From Estrella lausannensis (lineage in GTDB: Bacteria > Chlamydiota > Chlamydiia > Chlamydiales > Criblamydiaceae), in assembly GCF_900000175.1 (NCBI RefSeq), contig NZ_CWGJ01000011.1:400271-464270 (forward strand): 64,000 nt of DNA, in the 5' to 3' direction. Both the position numbers and the translations under genes were made by a program. Under the pieces are notes generated by a model. That model saw nothing but the letters and a program-made list of their open reading frames with translations, had not been told where the DNA came from and did not search any database. Positions within the stretch are counted from its first letter, which is position 1; each line of letters starts with the position of its first letter. Shown piece after piece: positions 52,549 through 61,946 of this stretch.

Positions 52549-53931
52549 TTAATAACCCATCAGAGACCAGAACCCACTTGCCTTGGGTTCCCTTTCAGCT
52601 TTTCCCAAACCGAAACGGGCATACTGATCAAAGAGAGGCGAGAGCTGTGCGAGGTTATCCGCAATCAGAGTCATCTGCTCTAACGTTGCGGGCTGTACAG
52701 TAAATTCAGGCACTAAACTGACACTATAGTAAAAGTTATTGTACGTGAATTCACTCATCTCTTTCTTCAAAGCTGCAAGGCTCTCTTTGCGCAGTCTGAT
52801 ATCTTCCAAGAGCTCACCCAGGGTTGTCGATTGCTCACCCTTAGTTGCTTCCAGCTTGGTAGCCGCTGTGTTAACTGCTAGCTGGCGGCTCTCTACACCC
52901 GCTTCGATCGCAGACTTTAAATCCTCGTCGCTCTGCAAGCTTAGGGCAGTTCTAGCCTTGTATTCCTTCAGCTGTTTATCTTTTGTCTGCAGGTCGGCTG
53001 TATCGTCTTCTACCCTTCTTTTAAATAGAGCTTCCTGCTGCTTCATTGCAGCCTCAAGCATCTCCAGCTCCTTGGTTCCAGATGCAAAATTCACCTGAAG
53101 CTCATTTGCCTTTGCGAGAGCGATCATTCTGTCTTTCCACGTAACGATCAGTTCCCTGGCCAAAACGATCTCCTGTTCGTCAGCAGCTCTCCCCTCTTTT
53201 GCCGCTTTGGCAAAAATACCCAGCAGGGCTTTTTTCGTTGCCAGTACTGCATCATCAAATTTGACACGAGTGAAATCAACTTTACCGACACTCATGGATT
53301 CGTTCACAATCTTACCCGAGAGCAATGCCTCATCAAAGAACATTGCCGATAGCGACACGACAGCTTCTTTAACGCTTGGCTCCACTTCAAGTGTTGTAAG
53401 CGCTTCAGTCAACTGATGGCCAAAGACATCCAGGTACTGCACAAAAGCGTCACAGATTTTCAGCACATAGGGAATGTTGTTTGCCAAAACTTCCACTGAA
53501 TCGCTGATTTGCTTAGTTGCCTGTTCACTCTCAGCCTGGGCTTTCCAGAAATCGGATAGCTCCTTGAAGCAGGTTGTGATTTCTAGAGTCTGCTTTTCTG
53601 TGAGCGGGGCTTTTTTCTCCTTCGCATCGAGCAGTCTTGCCAAAATGATATTGGAGATACAGCTGACCTGCTCCAGTAAAGCTCCGGTAGCAACAACCTC
53701 TTTTCCTGTCACTTCGACGGCACGCCCTTCAACAAGACTCGTATAGCCTGCTCTTGTTTGGTAGTTTCGGCTAAACAGGCAAGGAGCAAATTTGACAATC
53801 GTCTCAGATACCTTGTCGTGTTTTGCCTCCCTGTCCATGTCCTCCCCCGGGTACTGCGGTACAGGAATTGTTGCGTCCTGAGCTACAGGGTTTCTCCATG
53901 CCGTTAGTGCTCCAGTATAGTCAAAAGCCAT
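52549..53931 (-). CDS. Hypothetical coiled-coil protein (460 residues)
   Basis: A strong AAGGAG ribosome-binding site precedes the ATG, and an intrinsic terminator follows, so it is a well-expressed single-gene unit. It has no signal peptide. It is rich in Ala, Glu and Lys; the part about 275-395 (KELEMLEAAMKQQEALFKRR, KDKQLKEYKARTALSL) is clearly coiled-coil, and the C-terminal ~50 residues are more globular (FGLGKAEREPKASGFWSLMG). No family is recognised. The long helices and lack of signal are compatible with a type III effector or a structural protein; this is inference. Confidence 0.65.
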   Translation of the reverse strand: MAFDYTGALTAWRNPVAQDATIPVPQYPGEDMDREAKHDKVSETIVKFAPCLFSRNYQTRAGYTSLVEGRAVEVTGKEVVATGALLEQVSCISNIILARLLDAKEKKAPLTEKQTLEITTCFKELSDFWKAQAESEQATKQISDSVEVLANNIPYVLKICDAFVQYLDVFGHQLTEALTTLEVEPSVKEAVVSLSAMFFDEALLSGKIVNESMSVGKVDFTRVKFDDAVLATKKALLGIFAKAAKEGRAADEQEIVLARELIVTWKDRMIALAKANELQVNFASGTKELEMLEAAMKQQEALFKRRVEDDTADLQTKDKQLKEYKARTALSLQSDEDLKSAIEAGVESRQLAVNTAATKLEATKGEQSTTLGELLEDIRLRKESLAALKKEMSEFTYNNFYYSVSLVPEFTVQPATLEQMTLIADNLAQLSPLFDQYARFGLGKAEREPKASGFWSLMGY

Positions 53932-54130
53932 GTGCGTCTCCTTTCTATAGTGATGATTGTGAGCTCAAAAAATAGAGCTTTAAACCGTTTTAATCCGATC
54001 GGAATATCGGCACAAGAAGAGTTTGACGCTGATGTAATTAACTAAATCGAAGAAAACAATAGAACGATCAATCAGCAACAAGAAAACAAAATCTTTAAAA
54101 TCGATTAATTTAATATTTAAAAACCTCAAC

Positions 54131-54136
54131 TATAAT
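54131..54136 (+). promoter_or_regulatory. Putative -10 of the 54179 gene
   Basis: TATAAT in a very AT-rich gap (53932-54178), 43 nt before the ATG. The -35 is poor (AT-rich TTTAA). No other feature is seen in this 247-nt divergent gap. Confidence 0.35.
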
Positions 54137-54178
54137 TTAGTTAAATAAAAAGTTTAAATGTTAAAAGGAGATAATAAA

Positions 54179-54703
54179 ATGGTTGGCATAATCACATCAG
54201 GCTTTGGCTTTACTAAAACATTAGTACAGGCAGAACCCTCTACACCCATCGACAACCTCATCAAAGATCTCGAGAATAAACTCCCGAATCTTCCCGCGCA
54301 TGAACAAGGCGCTATGGCGGCCCGTATTGCCGCGATGAAGACAGCCGCTAAAACCAATGCAGTGAAAGACGATGCTGCCAATGTTGGAATCGAAGTAGCC
54401 AAATTTGCCGTCGGTAAAGTAGGCGGACCTGTCGGCAGCGCGATTGCCACCTATGCTTTTCACGGTACGCAGCAAGAGATCAAAAACCGCAAAAGCATGA
54501 AGATTCAAAAGGCGGAAATGGTAGGCGGTCGCCGTATCAGCCGCAAATGCAAGAGTGGGAAACCGCAAGAGACATCCGCCGTCGCAGCGGCTGCAAAAGC
54601 CGGAATTACAAGCGTTGTTGTCGCAGCCACCGGAGTCACAGGCATGATCACCGGTACGCTCGGCTGGGCTTACAGCGCAGGCAAATCCTTGATGTTCGGT
54701 TAA
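54179..54703 (+). CDS. Glycine/alanine-rich basic protein, possible secreted peptide or effector
   Basis: 174 residues from the ATG at 54179, which has AAAGGAG at 54165-54170; an ATG at 54158 is upstream of it and unlikely. Two hydrophobic glycine-rich segments, about 74-94 (AKFAVGKVGGPVGSAIATYA, with GxxxG spacing) and about 136-168, flank a very basic, hydrophilic middle (KNRKSMKIQKAEMVGGRRIS). No double-glycine leader or Sec signal is found. The hydrophobic GxxxG helices recall pore-forming peptides. It lies about 1.9 kb before the exported-peptide gene and may be a second substrate; this is inference. Confidence 0.55.
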   Translation: MVGIITSGFGFTKTLVQAEPSTPIDNLIKDLENKLPNLPAHEQGAMAARIAAMKTAAKTNAVKDDAANVGIEVAKFAVGKVGGPVGSAIATYAFHGTQQEIKNRKSMKIQKAEMVGGRRISRKCKSGKPQETSAVAAAAKAGITSVVVAATGVTGMITGTLGWAYSAGKSLMFG

Positions 54704-54718
54704 TAGATCACTGAATAA

Positions 54719-54754
54719 GGCAGGTGTTATGACACTTTCAGCATAACATCTGCC
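54719..54754. terminator. Hairpin between convergent genes
   Basis: GGCAGGTGTTATG (54719-54731) and CATAACATCTGCC (54742-54754) pair with one mismatch around a 10-nt loop (ACACTTTCAG). The loop resembles the repeat's right-end motif. It is placed to end both convergent transcripts. Confidence 0.55.
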
Positions 54755-54761
54755 TCTTCGT

Positions 54762-55676
54762 TTAAGCAGACATCACTGCGCTATAGCGCTCAAGTGCGGC
54801 GGGATGACCAATCCCCGCTGTATGGCATATCTTCTCCGCAGCAAACGTCCCGGAATTGAACGCCTTACCGGTAAGCTGGTAATACCGTTCCGCTGCAAGC
54901 TCATAGACCGCCATCTTTTTAAAATACGATTTAGCCCCCTTTTTCGCCCGGGCATCGGCTCTGATACCGCATGCATCCGCGCGGAGCTCCTGCGGGTATT
55001 CGCTCTTCTTGACGCACAGCTGCGGAAAAAATAGGGACAAAGCCGCTAGCGCAAAAAAGACGGCTGGACTTACTGAATCGGAATAGAGATTCAAAAAGAT
55101 CAGAGCGCAGGTTGCAGCAACAAGCCGAAGCGCAAGCCGCTTTTCATTATCGCTCTGTTTTATATGGGATAGTTCGTGCTTTAAGATGAAATAAATTTCA
55201 TCGGCATCAAGGCAGAAAGCGCACTCACGGTATAAACCCATCAGGGCGCTGACTTGTCCCTCATCAGCTGAAGCTATCTTGGACTTCAGACAGGCTGCGT
55301 CATCAGGCAGTTTACTCACCTGATCGAGCCAGGCGGTCAAGTAAATATTTTTCGTTGGAGACAAATTCCCGGAGATATCTTCAAGAGAATGGGGACTGAA
55401 CAAGATCACAGCATTCTTTCTATTCCCCACGGTTTCGCAGAGCCCATCCCCTTTAGAACCTGCACCGACTACTGTAGAGAAACCGATCCGGTCGGCTTCA
55501 TTGTTTAGGATTTGCCCAAGTATGCTATTGACTCGATCAAGACCTTGCTGCGCCTTGAAAGTCAAATCTTCCGAGAGATTGCCATGGTTGCGCTGGACCC
55601 AAGCCGGGTCGAAAACCGATCGCGCCCCTTCGACATTCAATATACACTGCGCCATTGCCACCGCACCTATCGTCAT
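54762..55676 (-). CDS. M48-like zinc metallopeptidase
   Basis: 304 residues from the ATG at 55676, which has GGAGGGG immediately upstream (a TTG six codons earlier is not supported). The zinc motif HELSH (about H167-H171) sits in EIYFILKHELSHIKQSD, and the third ligand is probably the Glu of QELRADACG (about E230), as in M48/HtpX enzymes. One or two hydrophobic segments (LRLVAATCALIFLNL, AVFFALAALSLFFP) lie between them, suggesting a membrane-tethered protease. It may mature or degrade envelope proteins, or substrates of the adjacent export system; the latter is inference. Confidence 0.75.
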   Translation of the reverse strand: MTIGAVAMAQCILNVEGARSVFDPAWVQRNHGNLSEDLTFKAQQGLDRVNSILGQILNNEADRIGFSTVVGAGSKGDGLCETVGNRKNAVILFSPHSLEDISGNLSPTKNIYLTAWLDQVSKLPDDAACLKSKIASADEGQVSALMGLYRECAFCLDADEIYFILKHELSHIKQSDNEKRLALRLVAATCALIFLNLYSDSVSPAVFFALAALSLFFPQLCVKKSEYPQELRADACGIRADARAKKGAKSYFKKMAVYELAAERYYQLTGKAFNSGTFAAEKICHTAGIGHPAALERYSAVMSA

Positions 55677-55952
55677 AGCCCCTCCACTCTTCAAGAACCA
55701 ATTACAAACGCATCAATCATTCAATTTATAAAACAAACGTCAAAAATAACACAGCATAAAGTTAAATAAAACAAAACACTTTGTAAATAGAAAATAAATC
55801 ACACTACTTGTCAACCCCCGTATTTTTAATCTACCTAATCCTATTTCAAGCAAAACTCAAAGAATATCTCGTATTCAAAAAAATCAGAACCACAAAAATA
55901 TTAATTTATTATAAAACATTATTAAAATATTTTCTTTAATCAAATTGTTGGT

Positions 55953-55958
55953 TATAAT
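55953..55958 (+). promoter_or_regulatory. -10 of the exported-peptide gene
   Basis: TATAAT, with a weak -35 (TTTTCT at about 55930). About 90 nt of leader follow and contain a TAGGGGC/GCCTCTA hairpin (about 55992-56011). The rest of the AT-rich gap 55677-56054 shows no gene. Confidence 0.4.
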
Positions 55959-56054
55959 GAACATACGGACGTGACTTGGTTCGCGTTTGTATAGGGGCAA
56001 ATTAGCCTCTATTAAATTATAGGCAGATAATATTTAACACCCGTGAGGTTTAGT

Positions 56055-56255
56055 ATGAATAAGAAAAAGCTGACGGACAATGAATTAAAAAATTGTGTTG
56101 GCGGCCTCTCGCTCGAAACTGGTGTGATCAATGACAAGAATGGAACAAATATTGTTGATGCTCCGGCACAAGCTGTGAAGGGAGCATTTACTGCGTTCGG
56201 GAATATTATTACCAAAGGCCCCGGACTGCTGGCCAATGTTGACTTGATAGTCTAA
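56055..56255 (+). CDS. Double-glycine leader peptide (candidate class II bacteriocin-like precursor)
   Basis: 66 residues; the ATG at 56055 has GAGG 8 nt upstream. The leader MNKKKLTDNELKNCVGG matches the classical LTDxEL...VxGG pattern, with cleavage expected after G17. The 49-residue core has no Cys but several Gly and hydrophobic residues (AVKGAFTAFGNIITKGPGLL), so it would be an unmodified peptide and not a lanthipeptide. It converges with an operon that encodes a C39-peptidase ABC exporter, a second ABC exporter, an HlyD-like and a TolC-like protein, which supports export. Its action (bacteriocin, signal or host-directed) is unknown. Confidence 0.72.
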   Translation: MNKKKLTDNELKNCVGGLSLETGVINDKNGTNIVDAPAQAVKGAFTAFGNIITKGPGLLANVDLIV

Positions 56256-56327
56256 GAGTAAACTAGAGAATCAAGCGTCCATGAAAGGGTGTCTGATTCT
56301 CAATATATCGTTGAAGCGAAAGCAAAA

Positions 56328-56353
56328 AGGGCCCGGCGGGGCCCTCGTTTTTT
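56328..56353. terminator. Bidirectional terminator between precursor and exporter operon
   Basis: AGGGCCC (56328-56334) / GGGCCCT (56339-56345) with loop GGCG, followed by CGTTTTTTT on the plus strand and by TTTTTGC on the minus strand. It serves both the peptide gene and the end of the exporter operon, whose last stop codon begins at 56352. Confidence 0.8.
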
Positions 56354-58484
56354 ACTCTAGTTTTCCGCGGTCCAGCGTCAAAATTCGCTCAGCAAAAGAA
56401 AGGGTCGATTTGCGATGAGAAACGATCAGTTTGGTCTGAGGAAGCTTTAGAATTCTACTCATCAACTCCCTCTCCCTCACAGCGTCTAATGCAGCTGTGG
56501 GTTCATCTAAAAGTAAAATGTCAGGCTTATGAGCCAAAGCTCTTGCCAGAATCAAGCGCGCCTTTTCACCCCCGGAAAGCGTTGCCCCGCCGCTTGGCAA
56601 AACAGTATCCAGCCCCATAGGGAGTGTTTTGATCACCTCATTAAATCCACTGTCAACTAATGCGCTTTGAACTTCCTCTTCACTTAGTGGACGACCCAAC
56701 ATGATATTATCGCGTATAGTGCCGATAAACACTTGAGAGTTCTGTAAAAAACACCCTATTCGAGCTCTCAAAGATGAGGGATCAATAGCAGAAAGATCAA
56801 TTCCATCAAAAAACACCTCGCCGCTCGTAGGGACCTCCAAACCTAGAAGGAGACGGATCAGCGTAGATTTGCCTGATCCGGACCTACCCCGGATCGCAAC
56901 AAACTCTCCCCTTCTGAGAGTAAGGTTGACGTTGTGTAAAAGAGGGACCGGCTGATCGGGGTACTGGAAGCTTATGTTTGTCAGCTCGACCCGTCCTTCC
57001 AGGTTCCTTACAGGCCTTTGGAATTCTTTGGTCTCGGCCCCTTCCTTCAAAATGACTTCAACGCGTTCAATAAGCGGAATGGACGCAAATAAACCTCCGG
57101 CAGAGCCGATAAGATCGGAAAAAGCCAGGGAAAACGCGCCAAAAGCAGAGAGAAATGCCAACAGCTCTCCGATGGTTAATTGGGGCTCTCTTCCATCTGA
57201 AGCAGTTAAAAGGGGGAAGGCTGCGAGATAGAGAATCAGTGTTGTCACTGGAGGGAAAAATGACTGAATCAATGAGGCTATCACTTCCGCTTTTTTGGCT
57301 TTGAGCTTATCTTTTTCAATATCCGTGAAGAGTTCTCCCCAGTATTTAAAAGCAAAAATTTCACTTCCGGTGGCTCGCAGTTTGCTAATACCCACAACGA
57401 GTTGCATCAAAAACCCTTGGAGCTCCGCTCCTTTTTCTGTCAACCGGCGCATGATGGGGAGCAAGTATATAATATAGTAGGCCGTAATCGCCAACGACAG
57501 CGATGTCAAAAAGAGAGCTATAGCAGCCAGAAAAGGGCTGTAAACAATCATCAATATGGCAAAGCATAACGCTGCTACGGGTGTGATGAAAAGGCGTACG
57601 AGAGGACCTGTCAGCTGCCGCCTGAGCTGGTCGAAAAGTGTGAGGCGCAGCATCAAATCTCCCGAGGAGTACTTTCTAAAAAAGGAGGCAGGGAGGCTGA
57701 TGATTTTTTTCCAAAAGGCCATCTGAAGCGTATTTTCCACGATCCCCGTAAGCCTCGTCTCCGCTAAAGACCTGACGATGTAAAAAGCGAGCATCCCTAG
57801 GGCTGCGATCCCAAGGCTCAAAAGAAGCTGATTGAACAGAGAAAACTTTAAATCAGGGATAATTGTATCGAATAGTAGCTGATTGGAAAGGGGAAACAGA
57901 AGATTTACTGCCGTTGCCATGAAGGCTGTTGCGCATATCAGGAAGAGTTCCCGCTTCGCGTTTTTGAGGCCAAAGCGAAGCAGATATAACGGTCCGACTT
58001 TGCTCTCTTTAAAATTGCGATAAAACTGAAAACCGAGGGGCTTTAGAAGGGAAAAACTATCCGGCGTTAGTAGAGAGCGTTCTTTGCTACCCGGTTCAAT
58101 CAGCACCAGACCACCTTCTCGGACAGGCATAAGGCAAACGGGTTTGCTGTTTTTTTTTAGAAAGGCAAGAAAAGGGACCGGACTTTTGTTGATAAGATCC
58201 CTGTTTAAGACAACCTCCCTAAAAGAGGCGTTAGCCTCCCTGCAAAATGCGTCAATTACATGAGAGGGATCTTCTGCCTGCTCGTGCCGTTTTTCCTTCA
58301 AAGGATTAAAGGGAATCCCCTGGAACTGTCCGATCAAAAAGAGACATTGGTAAAAAGCGCTTTCAGAAGCTCTTGAAAAAGCAAATGATTCATCCGAAAT
58401 AAAGATTTCGGCTGTTTTATCAAAAAGAGCCCTCAATGTTTCCGGATTCACTTTCTCTTTGGGGTGAGTAGGCTCTTTGCTCAA
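56352..58484 (-). CDS. NHLM-type bacteriocin system ABC transporter, second ATP-binding/permease protein
   Basis: 710 residues from a TTG at 58484. GGGAGGG lies 6 nt upstream and the TTGA overlaps the previous stop by 4 nt. The ~170-residue N-terminal domain with FLAFLKKNSKPVCLMPVREGG and YRNF is typical of the NHLM second ABC protein. The membrane domain covers about 175-445. The ATPase has Walker A GRSGSGKST, Q-loop FLQNSQVF, signature LSGGEKAR and Walker B LLLDEPTAALD. It lacks the C39 peptidase of its partner. The two ABC proteins probably form the NHLM exporter together. Last gene of the operon. Confidence 0.85.
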   Translation of the reverse strand: MSKEPTHPKEKVNPETLRALFDKTAEIFISDESFAFSRASESAFYQCLFLIGQFQGIPFNPLKEKRHEQAEDPSHVIDAFCREANASFREVVLNRDLINKSPVPFLAFLKKNSKPVCLMPVREGGLVLIEPGSKERSLLTPDSFSLLKPLGFQFYRNFKESKVGPLYLLRFGLKNAKRELFLICATAFMATAVNLLFPLSNQLLFDTIIPDLKFSLFNQLLLSLGIAALGMLAFYIVRSLAETRLTGIVENTLQMAFWKKIISLPASFFRKYSSGDLMLRLTLFDQLRRQLTGPLVRLFITPVAALCFAILMIVYSPFLAAIALFLTSLSLAITAYYIIYLLPIMRRLTEKGAELQGFLMQLVVGISKLRATGSEIFAFKYWGELFTDIEKDKLKAKKAEVIASLIQSFFPPVTTLILYLAAFPLLTASDGREPQLTIGELLAFLSAFGAFSLAFSDLIGSAGGLFASIPLIERVEVILKEGAETKEFQRPVRNLEGRVELTNISFQYPDQPVPLLHNVNLTLRRGEFVAIRGRSGSGKSTLIRLLLGLEVPTSGEVFFDGIDLSAIDPSSLRARIGCFLQNSQVFIGTIRDNIMLGRPLSEEEVQSALVDSGFNEVIKTLPMGLDTVLPSGGATLSGGEKARLILARALAHKPDILLLDEPTAALDAVRERELMSRILKLPQTKLIVSHRKSTLSFAERILTLDRGKLE

Positions 58485-60661
58485 TTTGCACCCTCCCAAA
58501 ATCTTGCGTAAACTCCACCTTTTTTCATCAGCTCCGCGTGGGTTCCCCGATCCTGAATCGTTCCATTCTCCACCCAGAGCACTTCATCGGCTTGCTGCAC
58601 AACGCTAATGCGATGAGAAATGATCAAGAGCCCTCTACCACCTTTCTTCAAGTTAACTAAGATATCTTTTTCAAGGTCTGCATCCAGAGCGCTTGTCGCT
58701 TCGTCAAGAAGAAGAATAGAGGGGTTGGTGAAGAGGGCCCTTGCAATCTCAATCCTCTGTTTCTGACCCTCGCTGAAATTGCTGCCTCCCTGGGCTACGC
58801 GGTAATCGAGACCACCATCTAGCGCCATAAGCTCTTTAGCAAGACAAGCATCCTCGAGGTTTTTCTTTAACTGTTCGTCTGAGCCAGATGGTTTCCAAAG
58901 CGTTAAATTATCTCTAAGAGAGCCTTCGAAGAGAAAAAAATCCTGATCTACCATAGACAGAATTTGCGATATCTCATCGCGCGAAAATTTGCTCAAAGAA
59001 AGGCCATCGATGAAAATCTCACCTTTGAGCGGAGAGAATAGTCCCAGCGCTAATCGCAAGATCGTGCTCTTCCCTGCACCCGATTGGCCCACAATTGCAA
59101 TCGTTCGCCCCTGCTCCAGCCGAAAGGAAAAATTATGAATCAACGGCTCTTCTAAAGGCGAATAGCCAAATGCCACATTCTTAAATTCCAGCACATGACC
59201 GCTTTTGGATGCTGATTTCATGAAAGAAGACCCTTTTGCTTTCAGAGTAGCATCAGGCGCATTGCCTAAAACATCATCCACTCTCTGCATGTCGATCTTT
59301 AAGGTTTGAAGAAAAACTCCCATGGATACGAGCTGCTCGAAAGGGCGCAAGAAGAACATCAGAAGCGCTTGAAAGGCTATAAACATCCCTACAGTAAGTT
59401 GCCCCTCCATGATTTTATAGCCGCCAAGGCCGATCAGAGCGATTTCAGCCAATTTTTGAGAAAAGCGAACGAAGCTGATGAGATAAGCATCTCTATCTCC
59501 GATATTCTGCAGGGAATTGATCTTTTTCGTTGTCAGCCCGGCAATCTTGGAAAAGAAAAAATTCTCAGAGCCGGATGTTTTGATTGTCTCTATGCTTCTC
59601 AAAAGGTCAAGGCTGACGCCTGTGATGGTTGCTGTATCTTGCTGAAGTGCCATGTAGGCGCTTTTTCTTGTTTCTGCAACTCTCCAAAGAAGCAAAACAT
59701 TCATCATCGCTATGCCTAAAGCTAAAATAGCTATCGCCGGACTGAATTGAAAGATCACAAATCCGGACGAAAAAATCGTCAGGAAACCAAGCAAAATCAT
59801 AGAGGCTTGAGTTGACAGCATATCTGCAATAGATACGTTAAGCTGCATCCTTGCTATCACTTCCCCTCCGAAGCGTTGATAGAAGAAAAAAACCGGTAAG
59901 CGCAGAAGATGCCAAAGGTAACGAAATGAGAAAATCAATGAGAGCTTAGTTTCAAGGCGCCTAATTGTATTAGCCTGCAAAAATATGAACCCGGAAAGAA
60001 GAAAAGTGAGAAGAGTCATCAATCCGGCAAAGCTCCAAAGCCAATCGTACATGCCTCTTGATAAAATACTATCGAGGTAAACTCTTGAGAAGATGGGAGG
60101 GGCCAGGCTTAAAAGGGAGAGGGCGGTCTGAGCCAGCAGGAGAAAAAAAAGAGTTGGGAAAGATCCTTGCAGGCGCTCCATCGCGAGCGAGAAAATTCCA
60201 GGTAGTGAGCCTGTTCTAACGAAATTTTCTCCAGGTACCATCTCAAATGCGAGGCCGCTGTATCCTTTTGAAAACTCCTCTCTCGTAACTTTTCTCCGCC
60301 CAGCTGCCGGGTCGTTGATATATGCATATCTGGAGGTGAGATCTTCAATAACGACGAAGTGATTTCCCTTCCAAAACAAAATTGCAGGAAATTGAAGTTC
60401 ATCAAAATGATCTGCGCTGATTCGATAACCTTCCGCATCAAGACCGTTAGCTTTAGCAGCCTTTAAAAGGGCGTACCCATTGCATCCATTCCTCGACACT
60501 CCGCACTGGAGCCTCAGCTGCTCAAGGGCAATATGCCTTCCAAAGTAATCTAATATGATTTTAAGGCAAGCGGCTCCGCATTCGGCAGCCTCAAACTGAG
60601 CTACATGAGGTGTCTTAACGGCCGCCTTTCTCCAAAGCCTTCGAAAGAATTGATCAACCAT
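58481..60661 (-). CDS. NHLM-type bacteriocin system ABC transporter with C39 peptidase domain
   Basis: 726 residues. The N-terminal C39 peptidase has oxyanion Gln Q22, nucleophile C28 (AAECGAAC), H101 (GNHFVVIED) and D117 (INDPAAG). It is therefore complete and should cut after GG in leaders such as the one encoded at 56055. The wording ECGAACLKIILDYFGR and NDPAAGRRKVTREEFSKGYSG matches the NHLM first ABC protein. A six-span membrane domain follows, then an ATPase with Walker A GQSGAGKST, Walker B LLLDEATSALD and signature SEGQKQR (usual SGGQ). The start overlaps the HlyD-like gene by 8 nt. Confidence 0.9.
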   Translation of the reverse strand: MVDQFFRRLWRKAAVKTPHVAQFEAAECGAACLKIILDYFGRHIALEQLRLQCGVSRNGCNGYALLKAAKANGLDAEGYRISADHFDELQFPAILFWKGNHFVVIEDLTSRYAYINDPAAGRRKVTREEFSKGYSGLAFEMVPGENFVRTGSLPGIFSLAMERLQGSFPTLFFLLLAQTALSLLSLAPPIFSRVYLDSILSRGMYDWLWSFAGLMTLLTFLLSGFIFLQANTIRRLETKLSLIFSFRYLWHLLRLPVFFFYQRFGGEVIARMQLNVSIADMLSTQASMILLGFLTIFSSGFVIFQFSPAIAILALGIAMMNVLLLWRVAETRKSAYMALQQDTATITGVSLDLLRSIETIKTSGSENFFFSKIAGLTTKKINSLQNIGDRDAYLISFVRFSQKLAEIALIGLGGYKIMEGQLTVGMFIAFQALLMFFLRPFEQLVSMGVFLQTLKIDMQRVDDVLGNAPDATLKAKGSSFMKSASKSGHVLEFKNVAFGYSPLEEPLIHNFSFRLEQGRTIAIVGQSGAGKSTILRLALGLFSPLKGEIFIDGLSLSKFSRDEISQILSMVDQDFFLFEGSLRDNLTLWKPSGSDEQLKKNLEDACLAKELMALDGGLDYRVAQGGSNFSEGQKQRIEIARALFTNPSILLLDEATSALDADLEKDILVNLKKGGRGLLIISHRISVVQQADEVLWVENGTIQDRGTHAELMKKGGVYARFWEGAN

Positions 60662-61946
60662 CCTTTTGAACCGCCTTTGAGTCCTTTTCAGGGGATTGAT
60701 CCAGTGCGCTCTTCAGTTTCCAAACGGGGAAAAGATAGGAGATAGGACGGACTTCTTCAATGATCACTTTAATTTTGGCCAACGTTCCTGTGGTGATAAC
60801 CTCTTGCGGTCCACTCCCTGATGTCCATGAAAACCCGCTGGGTGTAGAATGGTCAGCCACCGGCTTGGCTATGATTTGCAAAACAGCTCGATTACTTCCC
60901 ATCAGATACTGGCTCAAGGTGGCATTTTGCAAAGTTTTTTCTAAAGCATTTGCTGAAATGGCAAAAAGCGAGACATCGAGAACTTCAGCATTCATCATTC
61001 CGAACTCCTGAGGATTAACATTAAGAAGTTCGACGTTTACCTTAGCTCCCGGGTTAATTCTCTTACCCATATCTGCAGAAACATACGAGTAGATCAGTAT
61101 GGGATCGCCCTCTTTGACAACATGTTCTGACCAGATTACAGCTTCTCCTTTAGCGACGAATGTACCCTCTCGTACGTTGACTTCTAAAACCTTGCCCGGC
61201 TGGGGTGCTTTGATGAGAGCAAGCTCTTTTCGCTTCATGAGAAGCTCGTAGTTTTCCTTTGCTGCAAGCACCTCCTGTTCCTTTCCCTTGATCTCCTCGG
61301 TCCTGTACTCCTTGGCAAGTTTGGCTTTCAAAGAAGAGATCGAGGCTTTCATCTTCTCCAGGTTTATCTCCCGCTCGCTGACTTGAAATTCCGCATCGCG
61401 GAGGGCTTGCAGGCTGATCAGTCCTTTCTCATAGAGGGAGCGCTTCTTTTCCGATACTTCCTTTAACTTTGGAATCTCTTCCAATAACTTTTCCTGATTG
61501 AATTCGAGAGCCTTCAATTCCGCATGCATGGCTAAAACTTCGGCTTTGTACTCTTCACCAACTTGCGTTTTCAACCTCGCAAGCTCCGCTTCCTCTGTCG
61601 TCAGTTTCAGCTCTGCTGCCTGGAGCTTGAGCTCCTCTTCAGGCTCTAGCAGCTCAATCAGATTCTCACCTGCTGTGAAACGGTCATCTTTTTTCACGAA
61701 AATTTTCTGAACTATTCCGGGAGTCGTCGATTCGACACTAAAAACTCCTTTCTCGTTCAGGATAATACCTAATCCTTCAGCTTTGATGGGGATTTTTCCG
61801 AAAATTGACCAGAGCAATAAAAATGTTAAAATCCCGCCCAGTGCTATGATTGCCAGCCACGACTTTGTGTCGACGACCGCGAGAGTCTCTCCCATCTTGT
61901 CAATCAGGCTGTCTTCATGAGAGCCTGGTTCCGCTTCTTCACTCAT
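60654..61946 (-). CDS. HlyD-family periplasmic adaptor (NHLM secretion protein)
   Basis: 430 residues from the ATG at 61946, which overlaps the stop of the TolC-like gene by 8 nt; the frame extends upstream without reason. One N-terminal span (about 29-50, WLAIIALGGILTFLLLW), then a biotinyl-lipoyl-like half (GIVQKIFVKKDDRFTAGENL), a long coiled-coil hairpin (about 90-210) and the returning half (APQPGKVLEVNVREGTFVAKG). It bridges the ABC proteins to the outer-membrane channel across the periplasm. It is the partner of the two ABC proteins encoded directly downstream. Confidence 0.88.
   Translation of the reverse strand: MSEEAEPGSHEDSLIDKMGETLAVVDTKSWLAIIALGGILTFLLLWSIFGKIPIKAEGLGIILNEKGVFSVESTTPGIVQKIFVKKDDRFTAGENLIELLEPEEELKLQAAELKLTTEEAELARLKTQVGEEYKAEVLAMHAELKALEFNQEKLLEEIPKLKEVSEKKRSLYEKGLISLQALRDAEFQVSEREINLEKMKASISSLKAKLAKEYRTEEIKGKEQEVLAAKENYELLMKRKELALIKAPQPGKVLEVNVREGTFVAKGEAVIWSEHVVKEGDPILIYSYVSADMGKRINPGAKVNVELLNVNPQEFGMMNAEVLDVSLFAISANALEKTLQNATLSQYLMGSNRAVLQIIAKPVADHSTPSGFSWTSGSGPQEVITTGTLAKIKVIIEEVRPISYLFPVWKLKSALDQSPEKDSKAVQKDG

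Noticed and set aside
58481..60661. Haemolysin-type (HlyB) exporter
   Set aside because: The C39 catalytic Cys is present and the sequence follows the NHLM bacteriocin pattern; no RTX toxin gene is nearby.
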